Positions 1-11,005 of a DNA stretch of 64,000 bases are shown one piece after another; the stretch's first letter is position 1; each line of letters opens with the position of its first letter. Source of the stretch: Fomes fomentarius (Eukaryota; Basidiomycota; Agaricomycetes; Polyporales; Polyporaceae). The stretch is taken from contig JABYQN010000008.1 in assembly GCA_022606135.1 (NCBI GenBank), positions 744,001-808,000 of the forward strand. The letters run 5' to 3'. A program made the position numbers and the translations under genes. The notes below the pieces were generated by a model that saw only the letters and a list, made by a program, of their open reading frames with translations, was not told where the DNA came from and searched no databases.

Positions 1-1425
1 GAAAGCGCAGAGGTGATTCAGTCTGCGTACAACCCCCACTCCATCCACGAGGCCGCGGAAATCCGCCACTCTTATTGAGCAGTTCGTTCAGTTTGTCACT
101 GTCGTATTCACTTACTCGACCTGCCAGTGTAGCAACGTCCGATGAATTTGGGGAATGAAACGAGTATGTAATAATCACTGCACTAATTTTCCGCCTTGAG
201 GACCATTTTTATAAGCGCAGTCCCAGAGAGTAGCGTTTTGCCTCTAGCCGACGCTCAGATTACAGGTCACTGGTTCTGCACAGGTCTCACAGGTACTAAG
301 AGTGGAGTTGTATTAATGTTACGATAGTGGTGACATCCTTCGGGATCCCTGGGCCATCTTAGGCACTGGACCGCCCCTGACATGGACCCGCACGTTCTCG
401 CTGCATTATTTACTGCCTTGTGCCCACTCTTCGCCCGTTTACGTCGTGTTGCCGTGCGCAGTCAACCGGCACGGTTCGTTCCAATGCCAGGAAGAAGGCC
501 TGCGAGAAGTGGACAAAGGTGTTCGACGAAGTCCAATCCACCCTCATGCGTCCCGGTGAGGAACGACATCCGATCAGGTAAGGGCACACATCTGTAACTG
601 ATTATGAAGTGGCTTATATCGGCATGTGATATCGCAGGTGGAGGGTGGTGAGAATGACTTGTGAATAGCTCTGCGACAGATCATACCATTCTAACCCCAT
701 ATAACCTTATCCTCGAGCTCTGATATACACCGCGGTTGTCGTGATCCTCATGCTCTCATTCACCCCCGCCATCTCCACCTCCTCCGCTGTCCCCACCCCC
801 ACTGTACCCTCCAGAGTCACCCCCGTGCACAGTTGATCCCAATTCAGGCTGCGTCGCATGTCCTGTAGTATTGTCACTGTGGTGATGTAATGTCGAAGGC
901 GTCTCTACACCTCCTGCTAAGACCGGAACCGCCTCAACTAGTGCTTCAGTTGCTCGATTGACCTGGCTCGAGCGGCATTGTCGGCGATGTTCAAAGACTG
1001 AGAGCCCTTGCTCGTGAGTTTGCGATTCACCTTTCGAGTTGACGTCTTGCCATTCTCAGAGTGTTCAGGGTTGTTATCCTCGCTCATGATGCTGGCAGGG
1101 ATAGGTACTGTAAAGGGAAACGGCAGGTTGGTAGATTGCAAGACCCCCTGATTTTACTTTGCACCGCAGCATGTACGTTATCCTCCTGTGTGTCAACGTG
1201 TGACGCCGCTCACGACAACCATGTAGTGTACAGGGATACGTGAAGGCGATGCCAAACATACACTGATATGATACTGGTCCTCAGGATATATATTCAACGT
1301 GTCCTCGAGCACATACACAAAGGTGCACGCAGGCTACAGTGCAAACAATTGAAGTGTCATAAAGGATGGTGTGACAAAATTACGGTCGTCTACTCTTCCG
1401 AGCTTCCGCTGAGTTCGCATCAGTT
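1..1425. other. Region without a confident gene
   Basis: I see no recognisable protein family here. The only mildly coding-looking stretch is a minus-strand frame at 938-1087 (49 codons) with a charged, helix-prone sequence ending IEQLKH; it follows a CAG that could be a splice acceptor, so it could be a terminal exon of an unrecognised gene or chance. A C-rich, proline-codon-like low-complexity run lies near 755-835. Confidence 0.3.
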
Positions 1426-2834
1426 TCAAGTCGCCGCGTTCTTCGCAGCAGCCTCAGCACTCCTCTTGAACGCCTCCTCTGCCGCCTTCTCCGGGACGAG
1501 TATGATGTCACGCTGTATCAGCTTGAACGAGCCGCCTGTGCGGAAGCCCTTCTTGCGTGTCTCTGCTTCGTCCTCGACTTCCTTGTATTCCTACAAGAAG
1601 GCTCAATCACCTGGCGAGGCAATCTGACTGGGGAACCTTACCACCACAAGGGACCTCTTGGTGCCGAGAACCGCGTCACTTTCCAACCACTCGTCGCCTG
1701 CGGGGTACCATGCTGTGGTGAGTTTCCGGAATCCAGGGGCCTCAATCATGAGGTGCAAATGGTTTGGACGCATGTTGTGTCTGCCCGCCACGAGGAGCAA
1801 CTCTCCGACAGGACCCTGGCAGTTGTGTGAGTTCCCGACGTATAGCCATTGCGAGGGAGAACCACTGACATCTCCCGGGATGGGGTAGGCCACAGGAGCC
1901 ACAGCACGGTAGCCGAAGTACCCGTCCTGGTCTGCTCGGATGCGTCCTCTGCAGTCTGGCTTGTCGCGGACGGCGTACTGATTGTCGTAAAATCCTAGTA
2001 ACGATGGTTGGTATCACCAATTGGACGCACACACACGTGTCTTGGCTGGCGGACTGGAGTGGCACTCACCATGGCCATCCGTCTCCCACGTCTCTATAGT
2101 GGCACCAGGAACGGGCGTCCCATCTATGCTCAGAACGCGTCCCTCGACAAAGAGGTTCTCACCCTTCCCCTCAGACGCAATCGAGTCCCCGTTCTCGACT
2201 GTCGAAACACCACATCTCAGCGTTAGAGTCATGTAGAGTCTAGCCCTGATAGAGCTCTGACCATCTGGAGCATCTTCGGTGTAGAACGGCCCGAGTACGC
2301 TGCTATGTGTGCCATTCGCTACAGGCGGGTTGTTGACCGCGTCGACGAGTGCAGATACCCCAAAGACATCAGAGAGCAGGATAAACTCTTGGCGAATATG
2401 GGTGCATGTCTGCCCGACGCGTGTGAGGAACTGGATCGCTTCCATCCATTCTTCGCTGGTCAGACTGGTGGTGCCAAGTAGCTCTCAGTCATCTGAAGGC
2501 GGCCATGTCGAAGGCATACCTCGTGTCCCGAACGAACTGGTGCAAGTGGGCAGTAAGGTTCTTCAATAAGAAGCTCTTCCGACTAAGGTGGTCCCGGGTC
2601 GGTTTCACTGGTCTGATCAGATCCTGCCAATCAATACGACGTACTCGTCCTTGGCCAACTCTGCCAGCTTCAGTGCATTGTTTGTGATGATATCTGCGCT
2701 ATCCGCTAGCTGTACGATACGAGATTAATGCTTGTTTTATATGTAAAGCGATATATGCGCTATCATGCACTCACCGGGAGCTCAAACGGAGGTGGCGGGA
2801 GGCCATTTGAGACAGCTTTGTTCGGAACGCTCAT
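1426..2834 (-). CDS. Intradiol ring-cleavage dioxygenase, hydroxyquinol 1,2-dioxygenase-like
   Basis: Predicted non-haem Fe(III) enzyme of about 345 residues that cleaves a catecholic ring, most likely hydroxyquinol (1,2,4-trihydroxybenzene), giving maleylacetate for the 3-oxoadipate route; cytosolic, as no signal peptide is seen. The N-terminal dioxygenase domain is marked by HLHQFVRDT and LTSEEWMEAIQFLTRVGQ, followed by GPFYTEDAPD. Ligand residues are visible: Tyr in HGFYDNQY, Tyr in APVAYPIPGD, and both His in RPNHLHLMIEAPG. Seven exons join cleanly in frame; exon 1 is 2775-2834 and starts MSVPNKAV. The second intron (2583-2644) begins with GTACGT. One intron uses the weaker donor GTCAGA and, once removed, restores the family sequence DAPDVENGDSI. 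The tail is an Ala/Lys/Glu helix. Substrate is inferred from the family; catechol or chlorocatechol use is not excluded. Confidence 0.9.
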
Positions 2835-4082
2835 GGATGATGCTATAATCCCAAGCTTCAAGTTATCAGAGTGTCGGTCTGCGGAAAGGACACTGGTGTG
2901 AGGTGAGTACCAAGAGTTGAGCTTCACGAGAAGAGCGCAATGACGGGGGTTGCCGATGTGCCGATGTAAGACCGTAGCGAGTCAATCGCTTATATCGATA
3001 GCATACGCGCCTTCCAGTATACCCACCGCATAATCCGACTCGGAGGCCGCACGACGAAGCGCGACCGGCGGTACTCACGATGGGTCACGATAGGCATCGT
3101 TGCCAACCACTTCCCAGAATATGGCTAAGATCCGTTTGATGTTCTGACGATATTCTGAACCAGAATATACGGCCAATACTCGTCGTCACCAGTAACCACG
3201 GAGTCTGGAAACGAGAGGTCATTCGAGTCCTATGGGGCGGAGGCTAGACCTGGCTATAGAAAGAAGCATCGTCGTGGTAAGCACATCACACTCCTCATTG
3301 GAACGGGGAAGCTTGCTCACAAAAGGAAGAGGCTTTGTCATGAGGCTCAGTCAGCTACGACTTCGAGGAATGGATCGGAGTGCTTCTCGTGTCGCTGCGA
3401 GGGTCTGGGAGATCAATGCGATGCTCAAGATGATGCGTGAGGCATACATAGATCGCATTGCTTGCCATATGAGGACGTTTTGTGCTTCCACAGTCATATC
3501 GGTCACTTAGGACATCCATGCCGCCCTCAGAGTCATCCAACCTGGAGCCAAAGTGTCAATATAATATTAACACTTATCCCTAATCACTCACCCGCTGACC
3601 ACCCAATGGCCCACCCGGTCCCCCCCCCTCTTTCTCCCCTCCTCAGGCAAAAGCAAAGCCAAGTACGCCTGCATCCCCTGCCATCTCAAACAATCTCAGG
3701 CAAGGTGCACAACCGTCCCTCCAGGAGCCCCGCAGGTCGCGCAAGAACGGTACCTCGCTGCCCTCGTCTGTCGGTACGTAGCATCTTTACCGTTCATGAG
3801 CATGAGTGCACAATGAGAGTGTTTCTTCGTCACTTCACTAGACGATTTGATAAAAGTCCTACCAGGCCGGTGTCAGATCGCCAGTCCGCAGAGAAAGCCT
3901 TGGGGTACCTCACCTCCATTCACTAGACCGCGGATCCGTCCAATTTCTCCTATTCTATCCTATACTTGCACACGCGAGCGCATATATACAATCAAGTTAC
4001 CTCTATGCTCTATTAGTATCTTCAGGCCTCAGATACACTCCCATCACTGACATACACTTAGACCAACTGACCACGCTCAAAG
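2835..4082. other. Intergenic region, upstream of the dioxygenase
   Basis: Divergent/upstream space of 1.2 kb between the dioxygenase start and the stop of the next minus-strand gene. Open frames at 3232-3510 and 3462-3926 on plus have no family motif, no plausible splice context and uneven composition, so I do not call genes. No repeat or mobile element end was recognised. Confidence 0.4.
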
Positions 4083-5578
4083 CTAGAGCGCAGCCTTCTC
4101 CTTCCGCGCATCCTCCTCACTAACCAAGCGTCCCTCCAGCTTCACCGCGACCTCCTCCGCGATCTCCTTCACCTTCTCGGCATCGCGTCCAATCAGGGAC
4201 ACATACACGCCCCTCGAAAGAAGTGGATACGATCCGACGCGCACCCCCGCCTCCTTCGTGCGCGCCTGCAGCTGGGTGAGGTACGGCGCGATCGAGGATT
4301 CGGGTAGCCTTTTCGCACGACGTCCCGAGTAACGGAATGACGAGGAATCCATGGAGTTGTGAGAGGGTGAGTGGGGAAGGACGAGGCGTGAAAATATGAT
4401 GCGACGCACTGGGTGAAGATCTGCTGGCGGAAAGGCTGCTCGCTCGCGGGCGGGAGGGGGAGGAACGGCACGAGTCCGTCAATCATCTTCTGGAAAAGCC
4501 GCGGTATGCCCGGGAACACACACAGCTTGCCCTCCAGCCTCACCACCGGCTGTCACAAACCACCACGATCCGTTCGTTAGGTACGAACACGGACAGCAGA
4601 CGGGAGACTCACCACCCACACATCCGGCGCGATGTACAAGACCTCCGCACGCGCGGGGAAGAGCGCCATACGCTCGCGCGCGACGCGCTGTTCGTGTGTC
4701 TGCTTCGCAAACTCTGGGCGGTGCTTGATAAGCTCGGTCATCCGGCGCAGCGTCTCTGCGTGGTGCTCGAGAGGCTGATCGAACGCTTTTGCGAGCGATG
4801 CGTAGGTGATGTCTAGTTCGCGAGCGTGTGTTTGTCAGCGCACTACGAGTAGAAGAGAAATCTGCTGAGCGGACGTACCATCGTGCGTAGGCCCAATTCC
4901 GCCCGACGTGATCACAAAGTCGTAGTTCTTGACGAGCCGGCGCGCCGCTTCAACACTAGCTCGGTTCGTACATCAGGCCTCAGCGACATGCGTAAATGCA
5001 CACAATTGTAGTCACACGCACATGTCGTCCTCTTCGTCAGGAATGACTTCTATCCGCTTTCTAGACGCGAATAGGGCGAATTCGACGTCCTGTCAGCCAG
5101 ATACTACCGCGGATATGAATTTAGAATGGAAAGAGCAATACTCACAGGTCGATACCGTTCTCGAAGCATAACCGCGCAAAGTAGTTCGAGTTCCGGTCCA
5201 GCGTCTTGCCATTCAGAATCTCGTCTCTGCACGGGCAGACATATGCGCGCACAAGTGAGCGAGCCATGTTCGTATGTCCAGCGAGTAAACACCCTTCCGC
5301 ACGCGACACTCCGCATCCACTCCTCTAACTCCGATCACGTGTCCACAACCACGGATATCCAACCTGAATACAAGCAAGACTCACCCAATAATCAACGCCG
5401 CGGCAGTCTTGATATATCTTCCCTCACCCAGTGGGTTCTTCGGCACAGGCGAGACGGGAAAGGTGACTGGAGGCAGGTCCTGCGCACCAGGAGTCGGACC
5501 TGCGCCTGCGCTCGGCTTCTGCTCCGCGGGCTCCTTCTGGGGCGCAGACGGGTCTGCGTTCACGACAGTGCTGGACAT
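4083..5578 (-). CDS. MoaB/CinA-type MPT-binding-domain protein (FAD synthase MPTb-like)
   Basis: A single molybdopterin-binding (MoCF/CinA N-terminal) fold, the type found in bacterial CinA and at the N-terminus of animal FLAD1; in fungi such stand-alone proteins are thought to act as FAD- or nucleotide-related hydrolases, but the reaction here is inference. After a Pro/Ala-rich start ([10 protein letters not shown]) come the signature segments: [45 protein letters not shown] and [16 protein letters not shown]. The C-terminal part ([19 protein letters not shown]) matches the family's last strand-helix unit. Introns were placed by restoring these blocks: one of about 160 nt lies after ALIIG, and several short ones follow. 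The start was chosen at the ATG just before the Pro/Ala-rich leader; the frame upstream contains no better start. Stop TAG at 4083-4085. Confidence 0.82.
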
Positions 5579-6115
5579 CGTGCACTTGCCACTCGGAAAA
5601 TCAGATAAGGACAGTGCTTGATTGCGGGGTACCGTGGGTGCGAGGATCGAGGCTAGCAGTAAGCTTGTGCGGACCAGGGGACAGCAGGGGTGTGTGTATT
5701 TCGTGTTTGGATGCGGGCAAGTAGTCGTACGTTCCGTGTGTTCAGACGGCCGACTGAGATGCTGATAGCGGGAGGAGGAAGAAAAGGTGGAAGGGCGCGC
5801 ACACGATGCATGTGCGGATGTGTAAGCAGTGAATGAGGACGGCCAGAAGTGCTGAGGGGCTCCGCTCCGATGGGTCAAGTGGGCCGGGAAGACAAGATTA
5901 ACCAACACTGTGGCATGCGTCGGGCACGGCTGTGACCGTGGTCGAAGCGAGCAACAACGTCATCCACATAAACCGCTCAAGTAGACCTTGAACTTGAAGC
6001 TTGAAGCTCGGTGCTGTTCTGCATCTGCGAACACACACGACGGCCCTTGAGTGGGAGGCAGAGACAGCCGAGTTCGCGCTCATATACTTGTCCGTCCACG
6101 ATAAGGGAGACAAAG

Positions 6116-6121
6116 AAAAAA
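6116..6121 (-). terminator. Pol III T-run terminator
   Basis: Six consecutive T on the minus strand, 20 nt beyond the 3' end of the tRNA-Gly gene, as expected for RNA polymerase III termination. Confidence 0.6.
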
Positions 6122-6141
6122 GTGACAACTACCGCAATGGA

Positions 6142-6211
6142 TGCATTAAGGGGGAATCGAACCCCGGCGGGTCGATGGCAACGACCCAGGTTACCACTAC
6201 CCCATTAATGC
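6142..6211 (-). tRNA. tRNA-Gly(GCC)
   Basis: The minus strand folds as a tRNA. The acceptor GCATTAA pairs fully with TTAATGC and is followed by discriminator A. The D arm carries AGTGGTA, the anticodon stem GGTCG/CGACC encloses loop TTGCCAT with anticodon GCC, and the T arm contains GGTTCGATTCC, which is a perfect internal B box. The first T-stem pair (C-C) is mismatched. No intron and no encoded CCA. Typical of eukaryotic glycine tRNA, where the acceptor begins GCAT. Confidence 0.88.
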
Positions 6212-6638
6212 GTGATAGTTTAGCACCCATACATATTATATAGTGCTGTAGCCTAATAAAAAACGAGTGTTGGTAGGTAACGCTTGGCAACTAATCGCTA
6301 GAGTCCAAAACCTACCCAGGCTTTGGACCGTGACAGCACAGTAGACGGTGGGGTGGGTTGTGTGTGAGTTTCGCAGGGAAGTGAGGTATCACAAGAGTGG
6401 CCGAGCGACGATTGCAGAGATAGGATGAACAACGATCTGTGTTGTGAGCAGGGATGGCAGGGGGATGACAACTCTGATCCAGGTTTCTTCAACCTTCAAT
6501 CACAGCGGTTCCAAAAGTCCATCGCACCAGACATGCGAGAGGGTATTCACAAAGCCTACGAACCATAACGTGCTTCGTTCTTCGTTCGTAACGAAGAGCC
6601 AAGAGCACAAAGCGTACGTACAGTATTCACAGTGCAAT

Positions 6639-8060
6639 TCACAGCAACCCGAAAGCAAAGGCGATGATGGAGGAGAGGATGAGAGGCATAGCACCCGCCG
6701 CTGTGCGCGAGGCATGGTTGTCCGCGCTACTCGGCGTGGATGGCAACGAGGGCGCTGCGGGGACGGTGGTAGCGCTTCCCGTACCAGTAAAGCTCGCTGG
6801 GGGGACGGTCAGAGTCGTCTGAGGTACGAACTCTGCACTTCCTGTCCCAGTTGAGCTCGTTATGAATCTGGACAGTGTCGATGTCGGAGAGGACGAGGGC
6901 GCGGTCTGTTGGGAGCTCGAACTCGAAGACGTGCCAGAGCTCGAGCTTGGTGCGGCGGTGTCGGTCGAAGATGGCGCTAGTGCACCAGACGAGCTCGAAC
7001 TCGAACTCGCGCTAGGGGTCGGGACCGGTGCGGCGCTGGAGCTGGAGGTCTTGGAGGCGGTGAGCGTAGAGGGGATGGGGATCTCGGAGGTGTCGCTCGG
7101 TACGGGAGAGTCGAAGGAGCCGGACATGGAGTTAAGGGTGAACATAGTAGAGAATTGGCGGTAGTTGGTGTCTCCGAGGACGTCGTTGACCGACGTGAAG
7201 TTGATGTAGCTAGAGGAACGGGACAAACTGTCTGTTAGTCATCAGAATACGAAAGTGGATGTAGTGAATGGTGAATCCAGCGAGGCTTTCATATGGGCTC
7301 AGAACGGCCTATGAGTCCGACTTTGACATCATGAAGCCCAAGCCGGGCTCTCAGGCCGTGGTGCGATGGATTTGGTATGACTCCACTGATATACAGCCTC
7401 GCTGTGTCACAGAGACTGTATGCGCTAGGAAGGGACCGTCCAGTCGATCTCGCACTTGACTCAAGGCCCGAATTGATGTAGGCCTGACGCACCACAAGCG
7501 GTCCTTCGTTTTTGAAGTCGACCGGAAATTTGAAGATATCTACGGATCATTGGAACGGAACGAAAGAACTCACTATAGACCAGAGTTCGGTCCGGCTTGG
7601 GGATCGGGCTAGACGGGGAAACATGTGTTGGCAAGAAGAACGAGGAACAGAGAGAGTAGAAGCGTGCGCACCGTGAACTTCAGAGCATGCTGTGCAGATA
7701 CATCAACGGGATCGATGCGCTGGATGAGTACCTGCACGCCAAATGTTGAATGGTCTGCTCATTGTCGAGAAGCAAACACGGTACACACCCCGTTGCCGTT
7801 GTATAACCCGACATGGCATGCACTGATCTCCGTCAGGAGGGGCTGAACCCCGTCATCGAGCCATTCTACAGTACAAGAGTTTCCACCGCTGCAGGTCGAG
7901 CCTGGCAAAGGTTTGGTGATCTAAGGACACGACCGTCTCACGTCAACTCGTGCGACACTTCACCCGGGAGACCAGGATTACTCACGTAGATGGTAGCCCG
8001 CACCACAAGAGCAAAAAGGCTTTGCAAAAGCAGCACAGACAGAATCCGAGAGGTCATCAT
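6639..8060 (-). CDS. Secreted Ser/Thr-rich GPI-anchored protein, Kre9/Knh1-like N-terminal domain
   Basis: Cell-surface or secreted protein of roughly 290 residues. An N-terminal signal peptide (MMTSRILSVLLLQSLFALVV) precedes a Kre9/Knh1-type beta domain recognised by ITKPLPGSTCSGGNSCTVEW, then GLYNGNG, VLIQRIDPVDVSAQHALKF and PDPQAGPNSGLYYINFTSVN. The rest is a long Ser/Thr/Pro-rich stalk that ends in a small-residue stretch and a hydrophobic tail (PLILSSIIAFAFGLL), the pattern of a GPI-attachment signal. This domain family is linked in yeast to beta-1,6-glucan and wall assembly; in Agaricomycetes it is a common surface protein of unproved role. The last intron (7210-7573) is 364 nt, much longer than its neighbours, but its splice joins LY to YINFTS exactly as the family requires. 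Confidence 0.82.
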
Positions 8061-9010
8061 CGCTGTCTAGTAGAAAGGTAGCGCCTGCGAATAGAACTTG
8101 AAGATGAAGATGGCGTGGATATACAGAGCCAGATGAGCCGAGCGTAAGGAGTGTGTTGAGCCCTGAGGGAGCGGAAAGGACGCGTGGCCGGAGAGAGTTG
8201 GGTCGGAGCAGAGGTCAAGATGCACGCATGCGATAGACACTAGGACAGCGGTCAACGCGAGATGGGATCCAGAACGCACGAACAACGTCTTGATCCCTCG
8301 CGCCGCAGTAAAGTTGTCATGTAGACACGATCACGTGCAGCACATGGTTCAACATGAGTTGAGAACGCAGATCATCATTCGGGACCATTCGATCCATGGG
8401 CCACTGGCAGATGGAACAGATGGCATTCCACTTTACAAGCTTCACATCTCACAGGGACTAGCACCAGATGTTGCTAGCATGGGTACGTATCGAACTGGGC
8501 GCGATTAAACACCCGAGGGCCGTTGCGCAATGACAAATCGGCTACTATGCCGTTCTCTGTATGCATCATGCATGTGGGCAGCCTTGAGCTCGTTTCTTCA
8601 ACAAGTACCGCGACTACGTAGATAAGACCTTCTTGTGGGTCAAGGTAGGCATCTTGCATGCTGGAGTTACCAGGGTGTCTCGATACAATTGATCGCAATT
8701 GTTGCCACTGCCAGGGGATCCTCACTTGCAAGTATATACTTTAAATTTTGCGGTTCCCCCTTACGTGCCTGCTGACTCGTCAAATATGTGGAAAAGGATT
8801 TGAGCTTTTCCAGCCCTGCCCCCATTGACCCCTCAGGCCTCAGCGCTCAGCACGCGTAGAGCGCACCCAGATACAAAGGCAAGTACTAGGCCGATTTGTC
8901 CGGGTGCGACTTAGTACTACGTAGCCCATGCCACATTTCTCTCTGCCCGGGTAGTGCACTCATCATTACTGGCTCAGAGATCTATCCAATTTCCGCGGTG
9001 GAGATTAAAA
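8061..9010. other. Intergenic region
   Basis: No recognised gene. A minus-strand open frame at 8474-8731 and a short plus frame at 8290-8508 lack motifs and upstream exons. Nothing else structured was seen. Confidence 0.35.
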
Positions 9011-10577
9011 TTAGTCCCATGTCGTACGAAGAAGCGACTGAAGAGGCATACGAGTGTGTACTCGCCGATCGTAGTATATGTGCACCTGATGGCGACCAGT
9101 GATCTCTGCTCGATGTTGCAACAGCCGCCTAGTATACCGACACGAGACACACTGGCATCCATGACGGTACACGCAATAGCTATTGATTACACATGGCGCA
9201 CTCGACTGGAGATCAAAAGAAGGATCTGTATGCCACATAACACTGTCATTGGTGTTAACACCATTGCCTGAGTAGAAAGCTACAGGTCTCACCAAGGATG
9301 TAACGTCGAGAATCGCTCTAATGGCAATAGGCTCATCGCGTACGTGCGGTCTCCAGAGCGAATGTACGGTCCACACATCCCTGCGAATATCTCGAAACAT
9401 CTGGAGAGCCTCTTCAGCGCTCGGCCTGGCAGAGGGGTCGGACTTGGTCATTTGCCAGACCAACGGTGCAAGGACGTCCACATTGGAGAATCGCTGATTA
9501 TGCTGGTCAGTGACAATATATCGATGATAGCGTATATACACCAGACTTTTAACCTCACCTCGACAAACGTTTGGCAAAACAAATTACCTAATATGAAGAT
9601 GTCCACCTTGAACGGGTCGTAAGGAACCTCGTCCGATAGCTCAGGCACCTCTTCGTCCAATCCGAAGCTGCCGGTCACAAGTCTACTGGCTTGATCTCCC
9701 GCAAATAGCGATGATATGCCGAAGTCCACGAAATAATATGTAACGGGTACTTTCGAGCGTGGCAAGGTGGGCGCAAATCTAGTGATGTCGTCCGGAAGGC
9801 AGATATCTGTAACCGGATGAAACCCCCTTGGAAATATCGCAGTCGCGTCCATCATGATATTCTTGTAAGCGCAATCGCTGGCACATGGATCAGCAAACGG
9901 TGGTCAAAAGGGAACAATGTACTCACCGATGGGCAACGTTGTGCTGATGAAGGAAAGACAAACCCTGAATGCAATGTGTGCCTTAGCGGGGTGAACAATC
10001 GAGTAAAGGGCCTCCATACCTCGAGAAGCTGCTGCACACATTCCAGAATGCTGCCTATGGTATCGAATTCGGGTTGGTCGATGTAGCGAAGGAATGGCAT
10101 AACCAAAAAAGATATAGATGGTTCATGGGGGTCTTGAAGTACATCGAGGATGGGAACACAATGATTTCGAGGGTCCTTTCGGAGCTCCTCAGAGGATAGG
10201 TAGCTTGCAATGTACACCTCCTGAGAGTCACTCGCAACTCGTTTGAACAAGATGAGCTTCCCGTCGGAGAGTCGCTTTCCATCAAGGAGATGTGGTCGAA
10301 ACATCTGCAATGTGTGAGTTTGAGTATAAAGTAGGAGAACTCAACAGGAAATCCAGCTCACATGCCAGGAGACGTGATCTTCCGCGTCAATGAGCCTCAA
10401 TGTTGGATCACGTCTCCAGGATGGGATCCAGTCTGGACGATAGCGAGAGCGGAGGGTGTATCCACGAGATACAAAGAATTCTTGTCTATCCCTCCAGAAC
10501 ATCTCCATTGAAGTGAGTTTGACGAATATAGAATCATCGCGAGCGGTGCGCGTTGGCACAGGTATCGCTTCAGACAT
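9011..10577 (-). CDS. Protein kinase-like protein (Agaricomycete-expanded family)
   Basis: Kinase-fold protein. The N-terminus carries the lead-in common to this group, with EMFWRDRQEFFVSRGYTLR and RYRPDWIPSW. Then come a candidate ATP-anchoring lysine in GKLILFKRVASDSQEV, a PILDVL/LVMPFL hinge region, the catalytic loop HRDCAYKNIMMD, the metal-binding DFGIS, and APLVWQMTKSDPSARPSAEEAL in the C-lobe. Introns after ECVQQLLE, after the HR of HRD and after FCQTFVE join these blocks in frame. HRD and DFG are intact, so activity is possible, although no glycine-rich loop is obvious. The 3' end is uncertain: the frame stays open to 9011, but a donor-like GTGAGA follows LDVTSL and the last 90 codons show no family resemblance. 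The substrate is unknown. Start is the ATG at 10577 (MSEAIPVP). Confidence 0.75.
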
Positions 10578-11005
10578 GATGGGAAATCCACTCAGAGAGC
10601 AAGAGGACCGCCACTTTGGAGGAAAGTGAGAAGCAGAGCAGGGCAGGCTGTAGCACGAGAGAGAGATGGTTCAACCAGCCTCGTCATTTCAAACTCAGAA
10701 CAACAAAGGACCTGAAGATGATCATCAAGGAGACAACATCAGTGGGACCTACGTACACCGCCACTCGGCGGCAAGTACTAGTACCAGCGTCATCCCGGCG
10801 TCAGCGACTCGACTCCGGAGGCCAAGTGCGGACAAGAAGCTCATTCATCATGGAAAGATATGGATGAATGATACTAGGTACAAAGATAGTCTGCTTTGAA
10901 AGTCCATTGTAGCGTCCGAATCAATCGACTGCGTAGTGAAGTTTGTTGCAGTAGTGACGATAACGTCAAGTGGTCGAGCCAGATCCCAAGCTCGAACGCC
11001 TCAGT

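Noticed and set aside
2623..2644. A very short intron to join exons 2 and 3 of the dioxygenase
   Set aside because: The full 62-nt GTACGT...TTAG intron gives the correct frame and family sequence.
3462..3926. 154-codon plus frame
   Set aside because: Pro/Ser/Arg-rich, no motif, no splice context.
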